A stretch of 64,000 bases of DNA. Source: Nomia melanderi (lineage: Eukaryota > Arthropoda > Insecta > Hymenoptera > Halictidae). Each line of letters starts with the position of its first letter. Positions within the stretch are counted from its first letter, which is position 1. Of this stretch, positions 39,723-51,060 are shown in pieces. The position numbers were made by a program, and so were the translations under genes. The stretch covers positions 8,308,001 to 8,372,000 of the forward strand of contig NC_135002.1 in NCBI RefSeq assembly GCF_051020985.1. The letters are read 5' to 3'. The notes under the pieces are model-generated. The model was not told the DNA's origin, searched no databases, and was given only the letters and a program-made list of their open reading frames with translations.

Positions 39723-42700
39723 TTACCAATCATAGAATGTATCTACCAAACTTGACCAATCAATTTCTTTAAAGAAGGGGTGTTGCTTTATCTCGGATAT
39801 TGTCAACCTTTCACTTGGCTCATGTTTTAGTAGCTGAAAATTTTTGAAATTTGTTGCAGACGTGGAACAAAATATATTTACAATTAAAACACTATCTAGA
39901 AACTTACATTAAGTAGCAAGGATTTCGCATTCTCCGACAGTTTGCAAGGAATGCTAAGTAGGGAATGTGATTGAAATACATTTGGATGCATCATCTGAAA
40001 TTTCTGAAACATAAATGTACCATATAATTCATTCGTTTAATCACTTAGTAGTTGTATGATTTTTATATTAACATACATTGCCTACTAATAATTCATATAA
40101 GATTACTCCGTAACTCCAAATGTCCGTAGCTGAAGTAAGACGAATCATTGGTGAAAACATAGATAATTCAGGAGATGCATAAGGGTGCTTATATTTCAAT
40201 AAATCTATGTTATGAGTGGGTATAACATATTTTAGTTGAACGTGTCCATTGTCGTCAAGTAATATACTATCTGGTTTTAAATCAAACACTACAACGTCCT
40301 GTTGATGTAATGCTTCTAATGCTAAAAGTATTTCAGCAGCCCAAAGGCGAATTACATTTTCTGGTATTGTCCACAGAACTTCATCATCATCCATGGTGTT
40401 CTTTATAGATTCCATTGTGATGTCACCATGATGTATCTGTTCATCGACCGATGCGTAATAATTATTTTTCTCATTTTTATCGTAAGATTTTATTGATTTT
40501 TTAAATTCAAAATTATTTGTAACATTATCTGATTTATCGCTAATTTGATGATCTATTGTAATATATTTGTCAGCAGTTTTTAAATTGTCTGTCGAAGAAC
40601 TTGTAGATTCCTTTTCATCGCAACTAAGGTCTCTAAAACTATCACTTAGTGATGAATTGTCAGTGCTACATTGACTTTTTACCTTTTTATTATCATTTAC
40701 TGATAAGTAAATGGAAATTATCACATTCTTTTCAGGTATTTTTTCGACTGTAGCATCTTTACTTTTATTATCAATTTCTAGTGATACCTTGTTAATATCC
40801 CCTGGTACTTCTGTCCAATTTTTAGATTGGTTTATACTATTTTTAAGATTTAAGAAATTAGTATTATAGTCATGGTTCAAGTAATCAGATTCACGTAATC
40901 GATTGGCTACAGTATTACTTTCTTTTAATGTTGCATTAACTGATTGTAACAGTATTTGCGCCTTTTCTAATAATTGTGTAGTAGATAGATCCCTATGTAT
41001 TTCATCTTTTTTATCTACTGACACTGGATTTATCGTCATTTGTACTTTAGAGTTTGTACTAATCAATTTTAAATTATCTAATGATGCTGTTCCTTCAATT
41101 TTATTTTTGATACTATTTTTCGCCAAAATAATGTTACTATCACTGACAGATTTTTCAATATTATTTTCCATTATTATTTTATCACATGATCTATTGTTGT
41201 TAGACGGGGTATAATGTAATGTTATAAAATCCCACAATTTTCCGCGGCTGAAATACAATTATAAGATTATATTTTAATTAATTCAATTAAATAATAATTA
41301 CATCTAGTAGTACAAACACCAAATATTTACCTTAGATGTTGTAAAACTAAGAATACTCTTGTTTCTGTATCAATGCATGCATGTAATTGTACCATATATG
41401 GTACTTGACCACGTAATATATAATTACTTATATTTTCTTTATTCGATGGAGATTTTTCTATAGTCTGGAATAAAAAGATTAAAATTGAGAGTTCAATATG
41501 TCTTGATATGAATACATTGCATAGAGAATAGAATAATCATTGCATAATTCATACTTTTACAATATTGAGGCAGTTTCTGCGTACATCTTTTACAAGCATC
41601 GCTGTTTTCAAAATTTTTAACACCTTGTAATGTTGAAGCTCTGAAATAGGTTTACTTAACAAAGATATATTACAATTGAGATATCTGTTATAAAGTTTTT
41701 CAGCACGTTCTAAGTATTTTGATATTTTTTCTTTAATTATTTCTGCCCTTATTTTATTTGAATCTGTTTCAACCCCAGATCGTAAACTAGAGATTCCCAT
41801 TTTATACTGGGTAAATGCTTCCTCATACTCTGTAAGATCTTCATGTTTAAAGGCTGCATTCATATGTGCAGCTGCAACTAAAATGTATTGTGAAGAATCT
41901 GACCACACTTGTGGTAAATCAGAACCATCGTGCATTGTTACCAAAGTATTTGCATCTGCAGGGAATGTATTAACGTTTGTATTACTTGATGTTTGTGTAA
42001 TTGCACAATCTTTGTCATTCTGAAAATTATGATTTGAATCTTCATAGCAATTGTTATTTTTCTTACAAATTATTTGCTTATCTTCTATGCTGCATATACT
42101 TTTGTCTATATTGTTATCCTTTGCAAGCAAATTATCATTTGCATGTTTTGTCATGGATGTTTGTTTATCTTCAATCTTAGACTTTGTGTCATTTAACTGT
42201 ACATATTGTAATTCTTTAGATTTACATGTTTCTTGAGAATACCTTGTATCATTTTCTGACATGGAAATAGGTAATATAGAACTATGAATGACTTTAGGCT
42301 CAAAAATACTTTGAGAAACAATACTATCAGTGGGTGAATGATTTACATGAATATGACGATCATCTTCTACAGATGTATCAGAACTAAGAGATTCTGAACA
42401 GTCATTCACAGAATAATCCTCATGACTAGTTTCAAAAAATTTTATGAAAATATCACTAGAAAATAAATATGAATGTCTTCCTACAAATTCTAAAAATTTT
42501 AATGCACATTCCCTTCTTTCTTCTATAACTTCAGCTTCAAATCTGCCAAAAAATTTTGGCTTTGGAAATGATGGATAACTCTCTTTAATTTGAGAGCGTG
42601 CACATAGAATGCTTAATTCCGAATGAAGCTTCTTAAAGTCATTATAACGCTTCCATACAGATACTTTAGATATTTCTTCATGAGAAGATTTTAAAAATAC

Positions 42701-43031
42701 CTAAAATATATATAAATATATATACTATTGTAAATTACAGTTTGAGTTAAGTAAAAACGTTTTATACGTAAAAGTATTAAATGGTCACTTCATTTTCATG
42801 CATATTAAGTTTAAATGAAATTATAGCACAGAATATTAAATAAACGTCAATTAGCTATTTTATCGTAAAAATGATTGAATAAATAACGCATTGAAAAAGA
42901 GTAATTAAAACAATAATTTCTGCTACATGTCATACCACAGATGTGACTTTGTAGATAGTAAAGCCTTTCTTATGTCGTGTCGTTCCGGGAATAATAAAAT
43001 GTCTCATCCATTTGTCTTTTGTGGATGCCAT
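39723..43031 (-). CDS. RPS6KC1: RPS6KC1-like protein: PX domain, MIT domain and kinase-like domain (ribosomal protein S6 kinase delta family)
   Basis: Orthologue of vertebrate RPS6KC1 (RPK118), an endosomal protein reported to bind PI3P and sphingosine kinase 1. Coding exons on the minus strand are 43031-42936, 42700-41555, 41464-41331, 41247-40077, 40003-39908 and 39833-39723; phases agree, 917 aa. The PX domain fills residues 1-130 (GFTIYKVTSV, VWKRYNDFKKLHSELS, FGRFEAEVIEERRECA). An MIT domain lies at about 300-375 (YILVAAAHMNAAFKHEDL, AFTQYKMGISSL). The kinase domain starts near 385 with the lysine kept in NIVKTI, and shows VPYMVQLHACI and VFLVLQHLSRGKLWDFI. A low-complexity insert of about 270 residues follows before IRLWAAEILLALEALHQ. 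The catalytic loop is FDLKPDS (Asp about 781, Asn replaced by Ser) and the DFG motif is missing (HVQLKYVIP), so it is probably a pseudokinase, as in the vertebrate protein. Confidence 0.92.
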
Positions 43032-44411
43032 CGTTTGTATAATTAAACCATAAAACCAGAAGCTCGATAAATTGATCACTTATCGTTTTAATTCGCACAT
43101 TTTTACCATCATATTTTCACGTATCAGGCTTTTTTCTTCTTTTGCGAGGCATGTATAATGCGATTAGTTAATTGTCAATTACTGTCATTTACATGCATTC
43201 ATATTCATTGGTGTTATAAATGTATCCATCATTTGGAATAACTGTTTATAAAGTATGTACTTTATAATTCTCAGTAAAAAATGCACTATTGTCTACATAA
43301 CTTAAGTCACTGCAAACAAAGTTTAAGTGAGTATTACTCTTTATTTTTCACTTGTTTTAAAAATGTTATTATATAAATAGTAAAATAAACTAGGTTATAT
43401 TATCACTATTATAATTTCAGGTCAATTCTACGTTGTTACACTGGTTTTGTATAATAAATGGGCAACTACCAGAGAATTAGTGAGCCATCCACTGACTTCG
43501 ATCTATCCTTTCTTACTGCCTGAGCGCTATTGCGCGTGCGACTGTTTGTTCTGAACTTAAAAATCGGTAGAACTAAAGTGAATAAAAGCAAGGTAATCAT
43601 GGGTATTTGTTTCACAAATGTTTTTATATAATCATTTTGCTGTTATGAAAATATATCAGTTATACATAATTTTTTATTTAATTACATGGAAGTTGCGTTT
43701 TATAAATGTATAATATTTCAAATATCTGAGTATGGTGTCATAATATGCAATAGTACTTTCCCATTTTTTCCCTCTAATAATAACTAATAAAAGTAGCATA
43801 CTATAGGAAAACTTTTTTTATCATTTTAGATTACCTATCGTAGTTTTCAAATGACATATTGATAGTGGACAATTTATTAAAGAATCGTTCGCTACTGCTT
43901 GAGAGATTATATAGTTATCAATACCATTTGTTAATAGTAGTGTGCTTGTAAAATTGAAAGTTTGATTAATTTGCAATAAGAAGCACAATTCGTATGTGAT
44001 AATATTTAAATAGAATAATTTATGTTATCAAAGAAACAAAAGCTGTCAAGAGGTATAAAAATAATAAATTCCGCGGTGCGAAATACATAGTAGCGCCATC
44101 TATCAAATTCGGAGTAATCATTTGAAAATGGGCGTAGAATTACTAGGTCAATATAGAATTCTGTATTAAAGTTCGACATTACCGACAATTCACGCGTTTG
44201 GGTTTGTAGCAGCACCACAGATAAGAGGCAGGATAAATTCGACATGGAAAAAATCCACGTTATGTTATTCCACCTACAAATAAGAATAGTGAGTTTAAGA
44301 ACACAGACACACTTAAGTCTGTGCAAATAAATAGCAATAAATAAATAAAAATATTGTTTAAATACTTCACTGCAGATGATTGCATACTTCGTATTTAAAT
44401 TGCAAAATTAT
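43032..44411. other. 5' flank of the RPS6KC1-like gene
   Basis: AT-rich, with a slightly GC-richer patch around 43440-43570 and another around 44060-44270. No exon with usable splice signals, RNA gene or repeat relative is recognised. Confidence 0.5.
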
Positions 44412-44652
44412 CGCAGCCAATTAGCCTACCATGATCCTTTTACAGAAAATATTATAATAAGGATAATGGTAGTTGCCCAGGTCTCACCACGTGGAGGTTG
44501 CTGCGAGGAGACCCTGGGAGGTGGATGGAAATTCAATTCCATCGACCTCCGTTCTTAATTCTAAATCTTATTTTAAACGCATTTGTCGCTATTGCACTTA
44601 ATACTAATCCCACGGCGGCTGTATTCTTTCTTGAGTCTGTACTGAAATGAAG
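44412..44652 (+). repeat. Dispersed hairpin repeat, copy A
   Basis: One of three related copies of about 220-250 bp. Shared landmarks in order: CGCAGCC, a hairpin, CCACGTGGAGGTTGCTGCGA, a second hairpin (GGAGGTGGATGGAA with TTCCATCGACCTCC, 44517-44550), then CTTGAGTCTGTACTGAAATG. In this copy the first hairpin is CTACCAT-G-ATCCTT with AAGGAT-A-ATGGTAG (44427-44472), unlike those in copies B and C. I cannot name the element. Confidence 0.75.
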
Positions 44653-44816
44653 AAATACATTGCAATAATTAGTAATATGGGGTTAATATATCAGAATTAA
44701 TAAATGAAACGATGTATCCCACGGTGGACGATCGATGTCTTCTTTCGCTCGCTTAATTCTAACGCAGGTTAGCCGACGTATGACTTACACTATACAATCA
44801 TCGCAGTATAGGGAGT

Positions 44817-45051
44817 GAATCAAGGATGAAGTCCTTGATTCGAGCATCAGGCGAATCAGGGAAGAAGTCCCTGATTCAGCAAGAGCAAAATTGGGGATAC
44901 AATCTTACTTCTAACATAGTTTCGCCTTATAAGACTACGCATAGGTCGCAGATATGCCGAGCAATTATCGGACCAAGAAGCAAAGGGAGCGAATCAAGGA
45001 AGAAGTCCTTGATTCGGCAACTGGGAAAATCAGAGAAGAAGTCTCTGATTT
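44817..45051. repeat. Two pairs of GAAG-loop hairpins with co-varying 10-bp stems
   Basis: Four perfect 10-bp stems, each closing a 5-nt loop (TGAAG or AGAAG). Arms: 44817-44826 with 44832-44841, 44853-44862 with 44868-44877, 44991-45000 with 45006-45015, and 45027-45036 with 45042-45051. Left arms read GAATCAAGGA, GAATCAGGGA, GAATCAAGGA and AAATCAGAGA, and each right arm is the exact complement. Spacing within both pairs is 36 bp. Confidence 0.9.
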
Positions 45052-45467
45052 AAAAAGGAGGGTGACGCGAGCAAACCGCGATCAACCAGTCAGAACCACA
45101 GTCCCGAGTTACGGTGCTCTTCCTCTTTCGGATCAGCGGACGGACACGTACTCTTCTTAGGCGCCCGTTAACTTCCCAACGCCCGGCCCTGTGGCGGAGC
45201 CACAGGACTAGGGGCGGTTTACGAAGAAGTAGGATCCTAGGAAGAGCAATGCCGTGAGTCGTCGGCGCGAGCACCACCCGGCCCACGGTGTGACCGTCAT
45301 GATCTTACTCGCGAGTCCAAGCACCGAGATACGCGAACTGCAGAACTGACTGGCGTCACACGGCCCGATGCACTTGCAAACATGGCCAAGTGAACCGGAG
45401 AAGATGGAGACAGGCGAAATCAGAGAATGAAGCTAAAGAATAACTACTCGGCATATTTTACACAATT

Positions 45468-45688
45468 CGCAGCCATTGGCCTAGCACCATCCTCGACAGG
45501 GAATACTCTGTCGGCGATGCTACTAGTTTCCAGGCCCACCACGTGGAGGTTGCTGCGAGAGGAGACCCAAGGGGGGTGGATGGAAATTCAATTCCATCAA
45601 CCTCCCTCCTTATTCTAAATCTTAATATTAACGCACTTAGAACTGTCACTTTTAATATTATACTGATTCTTGAGTCTATACTGAAATA
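45468..45688 (+). repeat. Dispersed hairpin repeat, copy B
   Basis: Same family and strand as copies A and C. The first hairpin has arms CGACAG (45494-45499) and CTGTCG (45508-45513). The second has GGTGGATGGAA and TTCCATCAACC around 45576-45602. Copies A and B flank about 0.8 kb that contains the GAAG-loop hairpins, which could make them the ends of one larger element. Confidence 0.78.
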
Positions 45689-46007
45689 CAACACTGGAAC
45701 ATTTGTAAAATGATTATAAGGTAATTATAAATGAGTTGTGGTAATATTGAATAAAAATTGTACTTAAAATAAGTTAAAAATATGTCAATGTTAAAGTAAA
45801 ATTTTATTAAGGTTTTATTAAAATTAGTCTGAAATTAGAGTAAAAGTATATTAGAATTGGAGCTGAAACAAATACAAATTGTAGTAAGCATACATGAATA
45901 ATGTGTCAATGATAGAGTGACATTTGTTTAAAGTTAAATTAAATGTAGATTTGAATTAGATCTGAAACAAATAAATTGTGTAAACTTAAGAATCTAAAAG
46001 AGAAGCT

Positions 46008-46745
46008 GTCTTATTCGATAAGTAAATGAATATAATTTGAGAAATGTAGTCTAAAATGAAGAGGAAAATTTGTCCTTACTATTATATGTATAATGTTCTC
46101 TGAAACAGAAACACAAATGGTTAAATAAATTAAATGATAATAAAAATTAAAATGTATACCACTTTTTCCATAGATTGTTATCTCCTATCCGTCTCAAATA
46201 CCTCTGAAACAGAAACTCACTTCATTAGATGGTAAATTTTGTTCGATTACATGAAGCTGAAAATAAGGATGGATTTTTAAAACGTGGAACTGCCTACTCT
46301 GTACATTATACGTGCTATACTTTGGACCGAGTGTATTCTTCGAATAGCAGAGTTGCATGATAAATGGTTGCTTCTGTCTTCTACCTCCAGAGAATGCCAT
46401 TTTCTAATTTTGTCAGTTCCCTATACAACAGAAACTGTCTTACTTGATTAGTAGATGAATATAATGTAAGAAACGTAGCCTAAAACGAAGGGTACAATTT
46501 TTACTTACAATTAGCTGTATAATATTCCCTGAAACAGAAACGCAAAAGATTAAATAAATTAAATTAGAATTCAAATTAAAATATATACCATTTCTCCCAT
46601 ATTTTTCCATCCTGTATTCCTCTCAAATTCCTCTGAAACAGTAACTCACTTGATTAGATAGTAAATTTTGTTTAATTATATGAATCTGAATGGAAGGAGA
46701 GATGTTTAGAAAATGGGAATGTCCACTCTGTATATCATACATGCC
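46008..46745. repeat. Diverged direct duplication (period about 425-430 bp)
   Basis: 46008-46316 and 46433-46745 align along their length, sharing for example ATGAATATAAT, CCTCTGAAACAG, TTAGAT(G/A)GTAAATTTTGTT and CTCTGTA at the far end. Each copy also repeats a CTCTGAAACAGAAAC motif internally. No coding capacity is seen. Confidence 0.65.
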
Positions 46746-46773
46746 GTCAAAATCCCGAGAGTGGACTATTTCA

Positions 46774-47490
46774 TTCGCAACACTAATTTACGGAACATAC
46801 AAGTAATTCAATAATATACGCGAGAGGTGCGTTACTGTTCGCCACGCTAATTAATAAAATATGCAAAGATTTCAATAAGAAACGCGAAAAGTGTATGATT
46901 AATCGCAATGCTACTTTACAAATATCTCTAATTTATTTAATATGAAATGAATAACTCGCGTGCACCAGTTTCATTATACGCAACACTACATTTAAGAACG
47001 TGGGGCAGCCATTTTGGCTGCGGGTAGTAGTGCGCAGCTGTTTTAGCTGCGAAGAACCACTGTTTGCAGTAATCATTGCAAACTGCTTTGTGGTTCTTAT
47101 GATTCCAGCATATTTTTGAGCATTTAATACAACGCAACTCTAAGACGACGCGAAAAATCATTGTCGCGACACTAAGAAGAACGCGGTCTATCGATTTCGC
47201 AACGCTACTTTAATAAACGAACATTGTACCTAATAAATTACGTTCCATCAAACGCGTTTATTTAATTATTCGCAACGCTATCTCAAAATTAAAAGAACTT
47301 TGTGGTAGTTAACATAATTATGCTTTATATTTAACAGTATTAAAATCAAACGCGATCGATAATTGTAATATGGAAAGCTAATTTTAAAGCAATTTCAAAA
47401 GACAAGTATTAAAAACTACTCTAATCGAAATCGTGATTATATCACTCGGAACTCTAATCCAAAGCGTAATGTTTGTCTCGCAACGCTAAT
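46774..47490. repeat. Degenerate ~64-bp tandem array with CGCAACRCTA and ACGCGA boxes
   Basis: The box CGCAACRCTA (or one-base variants) recurs near 46776, 46840, 46904, 46980, 47133, 47165, 47207, 47271 and 47480. Three intervals are 64 bp and others differ through deletions or insertions. A second box, ACGCGA or similar, usually follows about 45 bp later. The array is interrupted by a hairpin-rich insert (about 47000-47100). A lone box also occurs near 54027. Confidence 0.6.
47005..47098. repeat. Cluster of three hairpins interrupting the 64-bp array
   Basis: Adjacent stems are GCAGCCA/TGGCTGC (47005-47021, loop TTT), CGCAGCT/AGCTGCG (47033-47051, loop GTTTT) and AAGAACCAC/GTGGTTCTT (47052-47098, with TTTGCA/TGCAAA nested inside). 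Confidence 0.75.
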
Positions 47491-47630
47491 TAAAAATCGC
47501 GAAATGCTCATTGCTGGACGTTGGGGCGGCTATGGCCAGCCCAATGTAACTACAACTATTTCTACTACTACCAACACCATTTCTACTGAAGCTAAAGTGA
47601 GTATAGTGACAAAGTAGTAACATAAAATGA

Positions 47631-47694
47631 CGCTCCATCTCCATGCTAAGATGGAGCGCCATTAGTAGTTGCCCTCTTGAGCGACATTTTGTCG
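47631..47694. repeat. Hairpin pair in a GC-richer segment
   Basis: CGCTCCATCT (47631-47640) pairs perfectly with AGATGGAGCG (47649-47658) over an 8-nt loop. Close by, CGACA/TGTCG forms a short stem at 47682-47694. The surrounding 47.5-48.2 kb is GC-richer than its flanks and has no recognisable gene. Confidence 0.7.
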
Positions 47695-48226
47695 GGGCCT
47701 CTTCGGCATACGCCTCTTCGTTTCTTCGGCAGTCCGCCATTTCTGAAACCCTGAGCTTGCTCGATAGCGGAAGGCCAATGACTCGGGACCAGTCATCCAC
47801 CTTTCGACAGTGCAATCGAGCAATTTCGAACGTTTCGCCTAATCGAGCCTAGTACCGATCGCGATCGCGGTATCTATGTGGAACTTGAAAAGTCGAGGTA
47901 AAGGTTGATCAGCAAACGGCATGCTCCGTTTTGCTTTCAACTTTGGACCGATTTTTCAAGTTCCCCGGTAACTGACCATCGCGCAGAAACGACGGCCTGC
48001 ACCGGCCCCTGCCTACTTAAATCTAACATTCATTCCAGAGAGTATGCTACCTGCCTACCTACAGCTATATTTAAAAAAGGGGCAAAAGACTCATTCTCAC
48101 AAACACACATCATTCCACGATTGTCACCGATGCACCCGGGTGCGAATCAACCTCTAGAGAGAACGTCCCGGGACGTTCGCTAACAACCCCATTCATACTC
48201 TAATTTATCAATTCCTGAAATCGACT

Positions 48227-48547
48227 GGCAATGGCTAACGATCTTTGAGAAAATATTTTACTAGGCACGAACAATTCATTGAAATCAAGATAATTCTACT
48301 GTTCTCTGCGTCATTGGGAAACGTATCGACGATCAAACTATTCTAACATGTCAATATTCGTACTCCACTGAGTAAGGGAATAAGGAAATGTGTGTATATA
48401 TTCCACAAACAATTTATTTATTTCATTTACAATAACTGGAATATATATGTATAATTATAATATATTATAAAGTCCGACGCATTTCCACTTCCTAACCACA
48501 CACACACAAGTGGATAATACGTCGGGCACGATACGTTAGCCATTGCC
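48227..48547. repeat. 14-bp perfect inverted repeat 300 bp apart
   Basis: GGCAATGGCTAACG (48227-48240) is the exact reverse complement of CGTTAGCCATTGCC (48534-48547). Similarity extends a few bases to either side. The pair could be the ends of a small non-autonomous element; no target-site duplication was identified. Confidence 0.5.
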
Positions 48548-49467
48548 CATCGCTCACATGTTTAAATAATAACAATTTCATCATGCCCATTGCTCTCACC
48601 CTCCCACGTAGCACCTGAGCACGTGAGAGAATTCGAGCAACGAACATGGAAAAAATATCCTGAAAATCCTAGCTATAAAATAATGTTAGTTTCTAATTTT
48701 TCTGACGGACTAATGTTCTTTGGTTTTCAACCATTACTATAATTGACTCAGAATTAATAATTTAATTCTCTAACTTTATATATGGTAAGTCTACTAATAC
48801 ATGAATATTGTAATATGCAAAAAAAAAACAACAGACATTGAAATTTAATGGAAAATAAGACTTTAAGTAAAATTTCAATAAGAATGAATTTATTTTAAAC
48901 TTTTAACACATTTTCAAAAATCCTCAGGTGATCCCTTTGTCGAAGCAGCTGTTTCTAATATCAGAAGAATGTTTTACAAGTAGTTGCTTCGATTCAGAGA
49001 CCTACCCGTCGCGAAATGTTTTCTTGTACGATATTTACTATGATATTCCAGGGATTGAATAAACCTTAACGCGAATAATCAATCATTTCAATCGATTGTA
49101 TCTTAGTCTAACTGTAGGAATCAAGAATTAGACTGAACCTATTGATACAATTAATGTACCACTAAGTTCTCAGTCATATTATCTTAATATTCAATGTCGA
49201 AGGTTGTGTTATATCTTATATACGAAATTACAAAGTAATGTTACGTTGCTCGTAATCCGATAAAAAGTCAGAGCTTTCTTGCTAATATTTGCAGTTAACG
49301 TTAAACGCGACGTACAAGAAAACCCTATCCTATCTAACAAATAAACCAAAAAATGTTACTACTCTCGGGTATGCCTCGAGAGGCATATCCGAGGTCACTA
49401 CACTCACAAAATCAAAGACTACTAAAATGCTACCACCAGTCACCGGTGTCGTTACGGACAATTCGTC

Positions 49468-49550
49468 CTACGACATGATCGGTGAATGGAGTTAAAAAGA
49501 AAGAGCATGCGACTCACCGATCGCTGTTCGCAATCGGTACATAGCTTAGG
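49468..49550. repeat. Dispersed repeat related to 50949-51034
   Basis: Shared blocks are GACATGATC, GGAG(T)TAAAAA, CATGCGACTC and, further on, CGGTnnA(T/A)AGCT. In each case a 10-bp tandem array follows within about 30-130 bp. Confidence 0.55.
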
Positions 49551-49680
49551 AGGAGCCGAGGATCACTCGTTGGCATTCACCAGTACTGGCCACCATGGAT
49601 CTGCATTAATCCCGACTGATCGATGGTAGCCAGTAGTGGTCACCAGTGCCCCAGAGTGAAGGTAGGAGTAGACCAGTGAT

Positions 49681-49880
49681 GCCCAGAGAGGTTCAGGGTA
49701 GCCCAGGGTAGCCCAGGGTAGCCCAGGGTAGCCCAGGGTAGCCCAGGGTAGTCCAGGGTAGTCCAGGATAGTCCAGGATAGTCCAGGATAGTCCAGGATA
49801 GTCCAGGATAGTCCAGGATAGTCCAGGATAGTCCAGGGTGGCCCAAGGTAGCCCAGGGTAGCCCAGGATAGTCCAGGAGG
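49681..49880. repeat. 10-bp minisatellite, 20 units
   Basis: Twenty units in perfect 10-bp register. One block is nearly pure GCCCAGGGTA and the next nearly pure GTCCAGGATA, with hybrid units at the borders, a pattern expected from local unit turnover. The long open frames across it are a by-product of the repeat. Confidence 0.95.
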
Positions 49881-50328
49881 GTCTGCTGGTCCTCCCCGAT
49901 CCTCACAGTTGAAGAGTTCGCGAGGAACTGAGCCCTCCACTGTCAAGACTGTCCTTATAAGGTCGAAGGTCCCCACCATACTCGCGACCTCCTTCACGTC
50001 AACATTACAAACAATTCCTTGTTCAACCGTTTGCACTCGATATTATAGGAACCTTGATTTTTTTATTAACGCATTGGGCGCCAGCCCCGCGATAATGGGG
50101 GATAGTCTATTATTTAATTGTTAATCCTACGTTAATGTAACATTTTACATATGTATAACACAAATCCAAAGTAAAACTACAAAATCTAATTCCTTATTCT
50201 TTCTCTTAAGTTAGAAATTTCGGTTTGATTGATGTTTAACAATGTATCAATATAATCACCGACGATCGCATTTTTAGTAGCTGAAATTTAATCGGCGCAC
50301 AATGTTTTAATAGAATTTTATACAATCT

Positions 50329-50576
50329 CGCAGCCGATTAGCCTAGCACCATCCTCGATAGGAACTATTCTATCGGCGATGCTGTTAGTTTCCTGGTCTA
50401 CCACGTGGAGGTTGCTGCGAATGAGACCGCGGGGGGTGGATGGAAATTCAATTCCATCGACCTCCATTTCTAACTCTGTATCTTATTTTAAACGCATTTA
50501 TCGGTATCGCACTTAAATATATTCTCACGGCGGATGACTTCTTTCTTGAGTCTGTACTGAAATGAAGTGCAGAATA
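50329..50576 (+). repeat. Dispersed hairpin repeat, copy C
   Basis: Third copy. The first hairpin is CGATAG (50356-50361) with CTATCG (50370-50375), extended outward by ATC/GAT and AGC/GCT. The second is GGTGGATGGAA with TTCCATCGACC around 50435-50462. It keeps the CCACGTGG palindrome and the CTTGAGTCTGTACTGAAATG end. Confidence 0.78.
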
Positions 50577-50948
50577 TATTCTGGGTGAAAGTTCTGCAGT
50601 ACAGTTGTTAATGTGTGTCGCGAACTTTAAGTCGCGTTCTCTCTGTTTTAGCGCACTGAGAAATACGGGGGTTGGTTTCAGCAGTAATTAAGCGTACTGT
50701 TAGACTATGTTCAAATGAGACTAGGTACCCGATCTTACTGTGTATCTTTCGACTTGCATGACTCGAAATGAACCGCGATGAGCAAGTCGGTGGCCCTTAT
50801 ATATCCAAGAAATTTACTAAAAATGATGGTACATGTGTGCACGGCTTTTGATTTTCTCGTTAGTGGACTCCCACGAAAGGGCTCTCCTAGAGCAGCATGC
50901 CGTTTTCAGGAGAAGGGAAAGTAACGCAGGAAAACTCCGTACGTAACA

Positions 50949-51034
50949 GTCAAATGACATGATCAGTAACCGGAGTAAAAAGAACATGCGACTCTCCAAT
51001 CATTGTCACATTCCGGTCAAAGCTCCAGAGAAAC
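50949..51034. repeat. Dispersed repeat related to 49468-49550
   Basis: Aligns with 49468-49550 (see that entry). Followed by the degenerate 10-bp array at 51061-51150. Confidence 0.55.
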
Positions 51035-51060
51035 GGGAAGTATTTTTTGGCATGAATGGC

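Noticed and set aside
41391..41406. Perfect CArG box CCATATATGG inside a GTAC palindrome.
   Set aside because: It lies in coding sequence of the RPS6KC1-like gene; it shows that single perfect matches occur by chance here.
49563..50036. Minus-strand 157-codon frame of DYPGLSWTIL-type repeats.
   Set aside because: It is the translation of the 10-bp minisatellite, open in several frames.
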